Source of the DNA: Pseudomonas lundensis | GTDB lineage: Bacteria > Pseudomonadota > Gammaproteobacteria > Pseudomonadales > Pseudomonadaceae | DNA: 64,000 bases | Reading direction: 5' to 3' | NCBI RefSeq assembly: GCF_001042985.1 | Contig: NZ_JYKY01000001.1 | Coordinates: forward strand, 329,881-393,880 | Shown here: positions 10,052 to 19,116 of the stretch, one piece after another | Numbering within the stretch: position 1 is the stretch's first letter | Layout of the letters: every line of letters starts with the position of its first letter | The notes under the pieces: model-generated | Databases searched by the model: none | What the model saw: the letters and a program-made list of their open reading frames with translations, nothing else | What the model was told of the DNA's origin: nothing | Translations under genes and position numbers: made by a program

Positions 10052-10405
10052 CTAACCGCAGTGCTCTATCGGGCGCCAGCCATGGCGTTGTATATCCACG
10101 CGATTATTCACAATGCTCAGCCCTTCATCGCGAAGCCGCGCGCGCTGCTCATCCCCTGACGGCGAACCTGCTGGCAAACTGATACGCCCGCCCGCGGCCA
10201 CGACACGGTGCCACGGCAAGCGCGAGCCTTCCGGTAGCTGGCTGAGTGTGCGCCCGACCCACCGCGCTGCCCGGCCCAGGCCCGCCAGCCCGGCGAGCTG
10301 ACCGTACGTCACCACAGAGCCAGCGGGCACCTGCATCAGCGTTGAGTAGAGGGCTTCGCGCCGAATATCGGCCGGCGTTTGAGTGGGAGATGGGTCGCAA
10401 TTCAC
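10052..10405 (-). CDS. Alkyltransferase-like (ATL) DNA-binding protein, MGMT family
   Basis: 117 residues, corresponding to the DNA-binding domain of O6-alkylguanine-DNA alkyltransferase. Seen: the helix-turn-helix part (VVTYGQLAGLAGLGRAARWVGRTL) and the active-site position, which reads PWHRVV instead of PCHRV. Loss of the Cys means no alkyl transfer; known ATL proteins bind O6-alkylguanine lesions and hand them to nucleotide excision repair. The start is a GTG at 10405 with a weak upstream ribosome site; no ATG gives an intact domain. It is followed by ampG on the same strand after 42 bases. Confidence 0.85.
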   Translation of the reverse strand: MNCDPSPTQTPADIRREALYSTLMQVPAGSVVTYGQLAGLAGLGRAARWVGRTLSQLPEGSRLPWHRVVAAGGRISLPAGSPSGDEQRARLRDEGLSIVNNRVDIQRHGWRPIEHCG

Positions 10406-10570
10406 GTCAGGTTTCTTTGTCGACTTGGCTGGGGTGTATAGCTGAAGGCATTTCTGTCAATTGGACTAATGAAGGAACTACATCCTTTTCAGCCGGTCTT
10501 TCTTTGCCTGGGGCGTGTCCATCTGGATAATGCCGGCATTCTTTCGCAAACCTGAGTTTCGCATCTGCTT

Positions 10571-11584
10571 ATGTTGTCCAGAACCCTGTTATGCCTCGCT
10601 GTGTTGAATGTGTCCACGCCTTTGCTTGCTGATACGGTCTGGTTGAAAAACGGCGACCGCCTGAGCGGCAAAATCAAAGTGTTTGATGGCGGCAAGTTAC
10701 TCATTCAAACCAAATATGCGGGGGCCATTCCCATTGATTGGAAAGAGGTTAAAACCCTTGAGAGCGATCAGGAGTTATTGGTCAAACAGGATGCGTACAC
10801 GGGCGAAAAAGCCAAATCGCTAAAAGCAGCCGAGGACGGCAAGGTCACGCTGACCAATGGTGATGCACCCAGAACGGTCGACCTGGCAAGCATTCAGCAG
10901 ATCATCAAGCCCAAACCGGTGATCGAAGATCTGGTCTGGAAGGGCAATATAGATGTGGCCCTCGACTACAAACGTGCCGACAAAGACACCGACGACTACG
11001 ACATCGACTTTAAAACCACTGCCCGTCACGGTGCCTGGCGTCATCACGCTGAAGGCGAATATAACCGCGAGTTCCAGAACGATGTGGTCACCACGGATAA
11101 CTGGAGCGCTGAATACGCCCTTGACCATTTCATTGATGAAAAGTGGTATTGGCAAGGTCGCCTGACGTACAAGCGTGACAAGGTCGAAGATATCTCCCGT
11201 CAGCGCACCGTGGGTACGGGTCCTGGCTATCAGTTCTGGGATGACGAGCTCGGCGCGTTCTCACTGGGCTCACTGGTGAACCGCACGGATTACGAATATT
11301 CAGACGGCAAGAAAGACAACTTCTATTCCTTGGCCATGCGTTGGGACTACAACCGTTATTTGCTGGGCAAGACGGTGTCGCTGTTCACCAATGGCGAAGT
11401 GGGCAAGCCGTTGTCCAGCGCCTCGGATTATAGCCTTGAGGCTGAAATCGGCCTGCGTTACAAAGTCACCGAATGGGCCTCCCTCAACCTTAAGGCTGAG
11501 AAAGACCTGGTGGGCAGTGGCAGCGGGACGGACAACACGCTCAACAAAACCCGATACACCGCAGGTTTTGGTGTGACCTGGTAA
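10571..11584 (+). CDS. DUF481 outer-membrane beta-barrel protein
   Basis: 337 residues: signal peptide (LLCLAVLNVSTPLLA, cleavage near residue 20), a short N-terminal region (VWLKNGDRLSGKIKVFDGGKLLIQT, DWKEV) resembling small beta folds that precede DUF481, then about 220 residues of alternating polar/aromatic strands (YNREFQND, FSLGSLVNRTDYEYSD) ending in YTAGFGVTW, with a C-terminal aromatic residue as in outer-membrane barrels. Function unknown; this family includes E. coli YdiY. The start codon has only a poor ribosome site. Upstream (10406-10570) there is a promoter-sized spacer and nothing else recognisable. Confidence 0.75.
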   Translation: MLSRTLLCLAVLNVSTPLLADTVWLKNGDRLSGKIKVFDGGKLLIQTKYAGAIPIDWKEVKTLESDQELLVKQDAYTGEKAKSLKAAEDGKVTLTNGDAPRTVDLASIQQIIKPKPVIEDLVWKGNIDVALDYKRADKDTDDYDIDFKTTARHGAWRHHAEGEYNREFQNDVVTTDNWSAEYALDHFIDEKWYWQGRLTYKRDKVEDISRQRTVGTGPGYQFWDDELGAFSLGSLVNRTDYEYSDGKKDNFYSLAMRWDYNRYLLGKTVSLFTNGEVGKPLSSASDYSLEAEIGLRYKVTEWASLNLKAEKDLVGSGSGTDNTLNKTRYTAGFGVTW

Positions 11585-11707
11585 TCAGTCAGGTGAGGCG
11601 CATCGGCTGCCAAAACTGCCTGTACGGGCAGCTTCGGCGCCTAATGCTTGCTGCGTGAATGGCATTGCCTGAAACAACTGCCCGGACGGGCGGGGTGCAA
11701 TCGCGGG

Positions 11708-12466
11708 TTAAATTCGCAGCCCGCCATCCAGCTCCAGGATTCGGCCGCTGTAGTAGTCGTTTTCAAAGATATAAGCCGCTGAATGAGCGATTTCTTCGAC
11801 TTTGCCCATGCGTTTGAGCGGGATGAACGACGTCATTTTCTCCAGGGCTTCCGGTTTCATGCCCAGGGTCATTTCAGTTTCGATGAAGCCCGGTGCAATG
11901 CCCGCGACCCGAATGCCATAGCGCGCCAGCTCTTTGGCCCAGGTCACGGTCGCAGCGGCTACGCCAGCTTTGGCCGCCGAGTAGTTGGTCTGGCCCACGT
12001 TGCCGGCCCGCGAGATGGACGAGATATTAATAATCGCCCCCTGATTGTTCAGCTCAACCATTTTGGCGGCGACTTCGCGGGTGCACAGGAACACACCGGT
12101 CAGGTTCACATCAATCACCGCCTGCCACTGCGCCAGGCTCATCTTGGTGATCTCGCCGTCTTTAACCTTGAGCAACATGCCATCGCGCAGGATGCCGGCG
12201 TTATTGATCAGGCCGTGGATTGCACCAAAGTCATCGGCAATCTGTGCCACCGTTTGTGTGACTTGCTCTTCATTCGCCACGTTGCACAGATAGGCCCGGG
12301 CTTCGACGCCCTGGGCCTGGCAGGCCGCTACGGCGACTTCGAGCTTTTCGAGGTTCAGGTCAACCAGCGCCAGCTTTGCGCCTTTGGCCGCCAGATACTC
12401 GGCCATGGCACGACCTAGCCCTTGGCAACCGCCAGTGATAATGATTACTTTGTCTTTAAGTTGCAT
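11708..12466 (-). CDS. SDR-family oxidoreductase (FabG-like)
   Basis: 252 residues from the ATG at 12466 ([13 protein letters not shown]). Seen: nucleotide-binding [12 protein letters not shown] after beta-4, catalytic Ser (ISSISRAGN) and the YSAAK Tyr/Lys pair, and C-terminal ELDGGLRI typical of FabG-type reductases. Aspartate in ALVDLN after beta-2 suggests NAD(H) preference. Its homologue sits in the same place in P. aeruginosa (PA4389, from memory). Likely a 3-oxoacyl or short-chain alcohol reductase; substrate not readable. It is divergent from the HugZ-like gene. Confidence 0.85.
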   Translation of the reverse strand: MQLKDKVIIITGGCQGLGRAMAEYLAAKGAKLALVDLNLEKLEVAVAACQAQGVEARAYLCNVANEEQVTQTVAQIADDFGAIHGLINNAGILRDGMLLKVKDGEITKMSLAQWQAVIDVNLTGVFLCTREVAAKMVELNNQGAIINISSISRAGNVGQTNYSAAKAGVAAATVTWAKELARYGIRVAGIAPGFIETEMTLGMKPEALEKMTSFIPLKRMGKVEEIAHSAAYIFENDYYSGRILELDGGLRI

Positions 12467-12586
12467 GACAGCCCTCGGCAGCAATTCATCGGAGTGATTC
12501 CTTACACCGCCTTTGATCGACGCCGGGGGAGTGGTCGTCTATCAAATACAGCCCTGAGTGCGGGTGTACTGCATGCCCTGAACTCG

Positions 12587-12607
12587 TCCGTTTTCGACGG
12601 ATTTTTT
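12587..12607 (+). terminator. Terminator-like hairpin just before the HugZ-like gene
   Basis: TCCGT, five-base loop, ACGGA, then six T, ending 3 bases before the Shine-Dalgarno AGGAG. The stem is only 5 bp, so it may be weak or fortuitous; if real it would act in the leader of the following gene. Confidence 0.35.
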
Positions 12608-12622
12608 ATAAGGAGTCACAGA

Positions 12623-13348
12623 TTGAGCGTTGAAGCTGCCAAGCATGCCCGAGAATTACTGCTCAAGGAATACCGTGGAGCACTGGCGACGCAGTCCAAG
12701 GCGATGCCGGGCTTCCCGTTCGGCTCGGTGGTGCCGTATTGCCTGGACGATCAAGGCCGTCCCTTGATTCTCATCAGCCGCATTGCCCAACACACCCATA
12801 ACCTGCGTCAAGACCCCAAGTGCTCGTTGATGGTTGGCGAGCGTGGGGCAGAGGACGTACAGGCTGTAGGGCGTTTGACCGTGATGGCCGAAGCCGAGCA
12901 GTTGACTGATGCAGCGGCCATTGAAGCGGCTGCCGAGCGTTATTACCGCTACTTCCCCGAGTCCCGCAGCTATCACACGGCCCACGATTTTGATTTCTGG
13001 GTGCTAAAACCGGTGCGCCATCGTTATATCGGCGGGTTTGGTGCCATCCACTGGCTGGATCAGGTGACGTTGGCCAACCCGTTTGCCGGGCAGGTCGAGC
13101 TGCGCATGGTTGAGCACATGAACGACGACCATGCCAATGCCATTCAGCATTACGTGCAGTTAGCCGGGTTGCCGCAAACCACACCTGCCGTACTGGTCGG
13201 AATAGACAGCGAGGGCATGCATTTGCGCATCGGTGAGGGGCTTTATTGGCTAGGCTTTCCTGAGAGCTGCAACACCCCGATACAAGCGCGCGAAGCCCTG
13301 GTTCTTCTGGCCCGCGCCAGCGAATGGCCGAAAAAACAGCCAGCCTGA
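12623..13348 (+). CDS. HugZ-family heme-utilisation / pyridoxamine-phosphate-oxidase-like protein
   Basis: 241 residues. The split-barrel fold typical of PNPOx-like proteins occupies the N-terminal half (GALATQSKAMPGFPFGSVVPYCLDDQGRPLILIS), and the C-terminal DUF2470 part contains MVEHMNDDHANAIQHYV. Known members bind heme or flavin; HugZ of Helicobacter degrades heme. The start is TTG at 12623, 7 bases after AGGAG at 12611; a longer in-frame reading from 12422 would overlap the divergent SDR gene and lacks homologous sequence. Inference: heme or iron handling. Confidence 0.8.
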   Translation: MSVEAAKHARELLLKEYRGALATQSKAMPGFPFGSVVPYCLDDQGRPLILISRIAQHTHNLRQDPKCSLMVGERGAEDVQAVGRLTVMAEAEQLTDAAAIEAAAERYYRYFPESRSYHTAHDFDFWVLKPVRHRYIGGFGAIHWLDQVTLANPFAGQVELRMVEHMNDDHANAIQHYVQLAGLPQTTPAVLVGIDSEGMHLRIGEGLYWLGFPESCNTPIQAREALVLLARASEWPKKQPA

Positions 13349-13419
13349 CCTTGAATTCAGCGCCAAGCGCCGTCATCTAGGTTGAGTTGGAAGATATTCT
13401 TCCGGAGAGGAATCATTTG

Positions 13420-13893
13420 ATGCGCGCTTTTCTATTGCTCTTTCTGTTGTTTCCCGTGCTAGAGCTGTACGTCTTTTTCAAGGTCAGCACCGCGATTGGT
13501 TTTTTCCCCGCGTTGTTGCTGATCATTGCTGGCTCCATGCTGGGGATTCTTGTGGTGCGGGTCGCCGGATTGGCGACGGCACTCAGCGCGCGCGAAAGTT
13601 TGAATCGCGGCGAGTTACCTGCCGAACAAATGCTCCACGGTTTGATGATGGCGTTGGGCGGTGGCTTGCTGGTGCTGCCCGGCTTTATCAGCGACATCGC
13701 CGGTTTGCTGTTGCTGCTGCCACCGGTTCGCAGTCTGCTGGTCAATCGCTTGCGCAAACGCGCTGAAGAGCAAGCCATGCGCCAGCGTGCCTTTGCGGAT
13801 GAATTCGATGCCACGGCGCGTCCCGGTACACACCAGCCCTTGGGGCGTGAACCCAATGTGATCGAAGGTGAGTTTGAGCACCGCGACAAGTAA
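13420..13893 (+). CDS. fxsA: FxsA-family membrane protein
   Basis: 157 residues from the ATG at 13420, 9 bases after GGAGAGG. Three to four hydrophobic segments (FLLLFLLFPVLELYVFFKV; FFPALLLIIAGSMLGILVV; GGGLLVLPGFISDIAGLLLLLPPVR) are the FxsA fold; the tail is charged and disordered. Known: overproduced FxsA relieves F-plasmid exclusion of phage T7 in E. coli; native role unclear. It lies upstream of groES with its own terminator between, the usual order in gammaproteobacteria. Confidence 0.9.
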   Translation: MRAFLLLFLLFPVLELYVFFKVSTAIGFFPALLLIIAGSMLGILVVRVAGLATALSARESLNRGELPAEQMLHGLMMALGGGLLVLPGFISDIAGLLLLLPPVRSLLVNRLRKRAEEQAMRQRAFADEFDATARPGTHQPLGREPNVIEGEFEHRDK

Positions 13894-13912
13894 AACGCTT
13901 CAGCTTTTACAG

Positions 13913-13941
13913 CACGGCACTTCGGTGCCGTGTTCGTTTTT
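13913..13941 (+). terminator. Rho-independent terminator after fxsA
   Basis: CACGGCAC, TTCG tetraloop, GTGCCGTG, then a T-rich tail (TTCGTTTTT). Confidence 0.85.
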
Positions 13942-13978
13942 AGCCGCGAGAGCGCGCAAAAAAAATCATGGGTCGACC

Positions 13979-14006
13979 CTTGTAATCACCACGGTCGCCC
14001 TCATGT
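13979..14006 (+). promoter_or_regulatory. Candidate sigma-32 heat-shock promoter of groESL
   Basis: CTTGTAA, 12 bases, then CCCTCATGT resembles the CTTGAAA / CCCCATNT consensus of RpoH promoters, about 130 bases before groES. No CIRCE inverted repeat is present. Confidence 0.55.
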
Positions 14007-14135
14007 AACGGACACCGCAGGGTTTTGCTGGCAACAGCAAGCACTTATCCGCGAAACACCCCCGGCAATTCCGGACTTGTAAACCCAGCCGGTATGACAC
14101 CGGCCGATGAACACCACAATTAGGAGAGATCGACA

Positions 14136-14429
14136 ATGAAGCTTCGTCCTCTGCATGACCGCGTCGTAATCCGTCGCAGCGAAGAAGAAAAGAAAACCGC
14201 TGGCGGTATCGTTCTGCCTGGTTCGGCTGCCGAAAAAGCCAACAGCGGTGAAGTGATCGCCGTGGGCACGGGTCGCGTTCTGGACAACGGTGAAGTGCGT
14301 GCGCTGGCCGTGAAAGTGGGTGACAAAGTCGTGTTCGGCCCTTACTCCGGCAGCAACACCGTGAAGGTAGACGGCGAAGACCTGTTGGTAATGGCTGAGA
14401 ACGAGATTCTCGCTGTTATCGAAGGCTGA
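14136..14429 (+). CDS. groES: Co-chaperonin GroES
   Basis: 97 residues, standard length. N-terminal [14 protein letters not shown], the mobile loop that contacts GroEL ([15 protein letters not shown], residues about 17-31) and the C-terminal ILAVIEG are all canonical. Forms the heptameric lid of the GroEL chamber. AGGAGA lies just upstream of the ATG. groEL follows after 49 bases, with its own AAGGAAG ribosome site, as a two-gene operon. Confidence 0.98.
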   Translation: MKLRPLHDRVVIRRSEEEKKTAGGIVLPGSAAEKANSGEVIAVGTGRVLDNGEVRALAVKVGDKVVFGPYSGSNTVKVDGEDLLVMAENEILAVIEG

Positions 14430-14466
14430 TTTCCCGCTCATTTTCCCGTTACTACACAGTATTTAA

Positions 14467-16122
<1,656 letters not shown>

Positions 16123-16170
16123 TGCGACGAGAGTCGCTATAGGTAGAAGCACCTAGCGGGCTACATCTTA

Positions 16171-16204
16171 GGTGATCACCGGTTGAACCGGTGATCACTT
16201 TCCC
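16171..16204 (+). terminator. Terminator after groEL
   Basis: Perfect inverted repeat GTGATCACCGGTT / AACCGGTGATCAC with a minimal loop, followed by a short T-tract. The next ~300 bases up to the intron (16205-16511) contain no gene; one smaller CCGGG/CCCGG hairpin occurs at about 16231-16250. Confidence 0.75.
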
Positions 16205-16511
16205 GCAGAAACAGCTTAAAAAACCCGAAGTCCGGGCGTCAAAACCCGGATTTCCGGCACTCACAAGGTGCTTAGAATTCGGCGTAATGTCGCCTATATA
16301 TCGTGATTTTCTCTCTGGAAATCATCAGAACGATATGCGTACTGAGCTTGCAGATTTTGAATCACTGCGAGGGAGGTATGGGAAATCGTGTCCAAAGAGC
16401 TGGCCTGCTCCTATCTATAGGGCGCAAGCCATAGCTGTCATTGTCTCACCCGGAAACCGCAAGGTAGAGGGGCGCGAGACCTTTTGTTCAGCCAAAAGTA
16501 GCCTAGGGATA

Positions 16512-18921
16512 GTGCGTCGCTGGTAACGGCGGGGTGCGAAGCTTCCTGACAATGTAGTCCCATGATTCTGTGGTGTGTGGTCGCCGCGAGGCACCATGCA
16601 GACCCTGCGAGCAACACGCGGGTGAGACGCTAGGCTGGTTGGTATGGCCAACGTAAGTGAACTGCTGATAAACACCGTCAACCGCATGGAGCCAAAGTTG
16701 CTGATAGGCTTTGACCAAAATGGTGCATGACTGGTTGTCCCTTTTACATCTGGGGGCACGCTGACATTGAGTCATCGGTGAATAGGCAGGGCCTAACCCA
16801 TCCTTGTGACGGTTATGGAACTCGGTAAGCCCGTATTTTCGCCATTGGCCTGTATGGCAAGGCAGGTCGACCGTGAGGAAGACTGTTGAAAATGCGGGTA
16901 GAGGATGTCGGATAAAGCGAATGCCTCCCTGTAATGGGGTTGGATAAGGGCTCTGCCCTGACTGGAAACGGTGCTGACTTCCGACTGGTCTTTGATCGCG
17001 AGAAGGCCTGTAAAGCCATCAAGAACAGACGTTTGTCGGTTTGACCGGCTGCGTCTAACTCATAGAAATCCCTTGCGGGGCAGTGTACTCACTCCCCCAC
17101 AAAGGCGACGTGCGTCTACTGCCCTCTGGGGAAATCTTCTCTGGAGGAAAAGCAAGATGAGTGCGTCTGAAATAGAAGTACCTGCGTCCTCCCATCTGGC
17201 CATCAGTTGGCATTCGATAGACTGGGAAACAGGTCATCGACAGGTGCGAGGGCTACAGGTACGGATCGCGAAGGCAGCCAAGAATCAGCAATGGCGGCAG
17301 GTGAAAACCTTGCAGCGTATGCTGGTTCGCTCGTTTGCCGCCAAGGTATTGGCGGTTAAACGGGTCACTGAAAACCGGGGTCGCAGGACTCCCGGCGTCG
17401 ATGGGGAAACCTGGAGCACGCCTGAAAGCAAATGGAAGGCAGTTTTTCGGTTAGAGCGCAGGGGCTACAAGCCCCGGCCACTGCGGCGGATTTACATTCC
17501 CAAAGCAAATGGCCAGCGTAGACCGCTGGGGATTCCGACGATGCTGGATCGAGCGATGCAGGCGTTATACCTGCTGGCACTTGAACCGGTGTCTGAGACC
17601 ACAGCCGACCGAAATTCCTATGGCTTTCGCCCTCACCGTTCCACGGCAGATGCAATCGAGCAATTGTTCGTCAATCTCGGTCGCAAGCATTCTGCGCAGT
17701 GGGTCATGGAGGGCGATATAAAGGGATGTTTCGACAACATCAGTCACGACTGGCTGATCACTAACGTCCCGATGGACAAAGTGGTTCTAAGGAAATGGCT
17801 GAAAGCGGGATATTTGGAATCCGGTCGATTGAATCCGACAGGGGCGGGAACTCCGCAAGGAGGGATCATCTCGCCCGTATTGGCCAACCTGGCCCTTGAT
17901 GGACTGGAAAAGGAGTTCGAATCTCGGTTCGGGCAGCGTAATACCAAAGCCAGCTACAAGACCAAGGTCAACTATGTGCGATACGCAGATGATTTCGTCA
18001 TCACCGGCATCTCGAAAGAGCTGCTGGAAAACGAGGTGAAGCCACTCGTCGAAGCCTTCATGGCCGAGCGGGGGTTGAGCCTTGCGGTGGAGAAAACGTT
18101 GTTCACGCATGTATCGGATGGGTTCGATTTCCTCGGTCAGAATATTCGCAAGTACGGTGACAAGCTGCTGATAAAGCCAGCCCACAAGAACGTGAAAGCA
18201 TTTCTGGCCAAGGTTAAGGCGTTGGTTGAAGCGAACAAAGCGGCACCGGCCAGCCTGTTGATCAAGCAGCTCAATCCAGTTATTCGGGGTTGGGCCAATT
18301 ATCATCGGCCGATTGTCGCCAAGCAGACCTTCAACTACGTGGATTACAGGATCTGGAAATTGCTATGGCGATGGTGCAGGCGGCGACATCTGAATCGCTG
18401 CAAACGTTGGATCAAGGAAAAATACTTCAAGCGCGTGGGAACACGTAGTTGGGTATTCTCCGGGCTACACCCCAGCGGCAAACTGCTCCACTTGTTGTAC
18501 GCCAGCGATACGCCGATCAAGCGGCACACCAAGATCAAGGCGGAGGCTAACCCATACGCCCCAGAGGACGAGATGTACTTCGAGCAACGGCTGGAATATG
18601 CGTGGCGAAGCTCGGACGAGGGGAAGCGGAAGACGCTGACGCTGTGGCTTGGCCAGAGCAAGCGCTGCCCGATGTGCAAGCAGTTGATTACGTTCGAAAG
18701 CGGGTGGAACATTCACCATGTTATCGAGCGGCACAAGGGCGGATGCGACGAGCTGGGCAATCTGGTGTTGTTGCATCCCAACTGTCATCGACAGTTACAC
18801 AGTGCGGCACCGGCTCTTTCAACTGAGAAAGGGCTTACAAAGGCTTGAGCTGTATGCGGGGAAACTCGCACGTACAGTTCTTAGGGGAGGGACGGTCAGT
18901 AATGGCCGTTTCTTACCCGAC
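16512..18921 (+). mobile_element. Group II intron with encoded reverse transcriptase (5' end approximate)
   Basis: Proposed 5' end GTGCG at 16512 (an alternative GTGCG lies at 16535). Domain I-type segments precede the protein gene, including GGAACTCGGTAAGCCCG near 16816. Domain V is clear: 34 nt at 18847-18880, with GAGCTGTATGCGGGGAAACT beginning the stem and CGTACAGTTC closing it. Domain VI follows (GGGACGGTCA.. to TTACCC) and the 3' end GAC is at 18921. The encoded protein ends at the first bases of domain V. Both RNA and protein parts appear intact, so the intron may be mobile. It lies between groEL and the LtaS-like gene and interrupts no recognisable gene. Confidence 0.8.
17157..18848 (+). 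CDS. ltrA: Group II intron reverse transcriptase/maturase with HNH endonuclease
   Basis: 563 residues from the ATG at 17157, 5 bases after GGAGGAAAA. RT domain: TPGVDGETW, RRPLGIPTMLDRAMQ, SYGFRPHRSTADAI, GDIKGCFDNISHDWL, GTPQGGIISPVLANLAL and the catalytic YADD in VRYADDFVI. Maturase domain X follows (QLNPVIRGWANYH). The C-terminal HNH nuclease has CPMCKQ, NIHHVIERHKGG and LVLLHPNCHRQLH with all metal and catalytic residues present. The N-terminal sequence and the domain V form resemble chloroplast-like bacterial introns. It needs the host intron RNA to act as splicing factor and retrohoming enzyme. An in-frame longer reading upstream belongs to the intron RNA. Confidence 0.95.
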   Translation: MSASEIEVPASSHLAISWHSIDWETGHRQVRGLQVRIAKAAKNQQWRQVKTLQRMLVRSFAAKVLAVKRVTENRGRRTPGVDGETWSTPESKWKAVFRLERRGYKPRPLRRIYIPKANGQRRPLGIPTMLDRAMQALYLLALEPVSETTADRNSYGFRPHRSTADAIEQLFVNLGRKHSAQWVMEGDIKGCFDNISHDWLITNVPMDKVVLRKWLKAGYLESGRLNPTGAGTPQGGIISPVLANLALDGLEKEFESRFGQRNTKASYKTKVNYVRYADDFVITGISKELLENEVKPLVEAFMAERGLSLAVEKTLFTHVSDGFDFLGQNIRKYGDKLLIKPAHKNVKAFLAKVKALVEANKAAPASLLIKQLNPVIRGWANYHRPIVAKQTFNYVDYRIWKLLWRWCRRRHLNRCKRWIKEKYFKRVGTRSWVFSGLHPSGKLLHLLYASDTPIKRHTKIKAEANPYAPEDEMYFEQRLEYAWRSSDEGKRKTLTLWLGQSKRCPMCKQLITFESGWNIHHVIERHKGGCDELGNLVLLHPNCHRQLHSAAPALSTEKGLTKA

Positions 18922-18946
18922 AGCCAGCCTTACCCCGATACGCAAA

Positions 18947-18980
18947 AGCCCCGCCTGAGTAATCAGGCGGGGCTTTTTAT
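18947..18980. terminator. Bidirectional terminator between the intron and the LtaS-like gene
   Basis: AGCCCCGCCTGA and TCAGGCGGGGCT with a 4-base loop, A-run on the left and T-run on the right. It can end minus-strand transcription from the LtaS-like gene. Confidence 0.8.
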
Positions 18981-19078
18981 TGTCTGCGGTTTTAGGGAGG
19001 CTCCGTGTTCAGGTCGTTAGCGGCGCAACATGCTCTTGAAGTGGGGAACACCTGCCGCCGTGGCCTGGCGATCTCACG

Positions 19079-19104
19079 GCTGCGTGCCGTATAAGGCACG
19101 CAGC
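19079..19104. repeat. 10-bp inverted repeat downstream of the LtaS-like gene
   Basis: GCTGCGTGCC and GGCACGCAGC around a 6-base loop, 12 bases after the stop codon; no T-run. Possibly an mRNA 3' stabiliser. Confidence 0.5.
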
Positions 19105-19116
19105 TGCGCTTTCGCT

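Noticed and set aside
12422..12622. N-terminal extension of the HugZ-like protein
   Set aside because: It would overlap the divergent SDR start, has no ribosome site and does not resemble the family; the TTG at 12623 follows AGGAG.
13942..14135. CIRCE element before groES
   Set aside because: No TTAGCACTC-N9-GAGTGCTAA inverted repeat; a sigma-32-like promoter fits instead.
16971..17156. N-terminal extension of the intron-encoded protein
   Set aside because: This stretch is part of the structured intron RNA, and the ATG at 17157 has a strong ribosome site.
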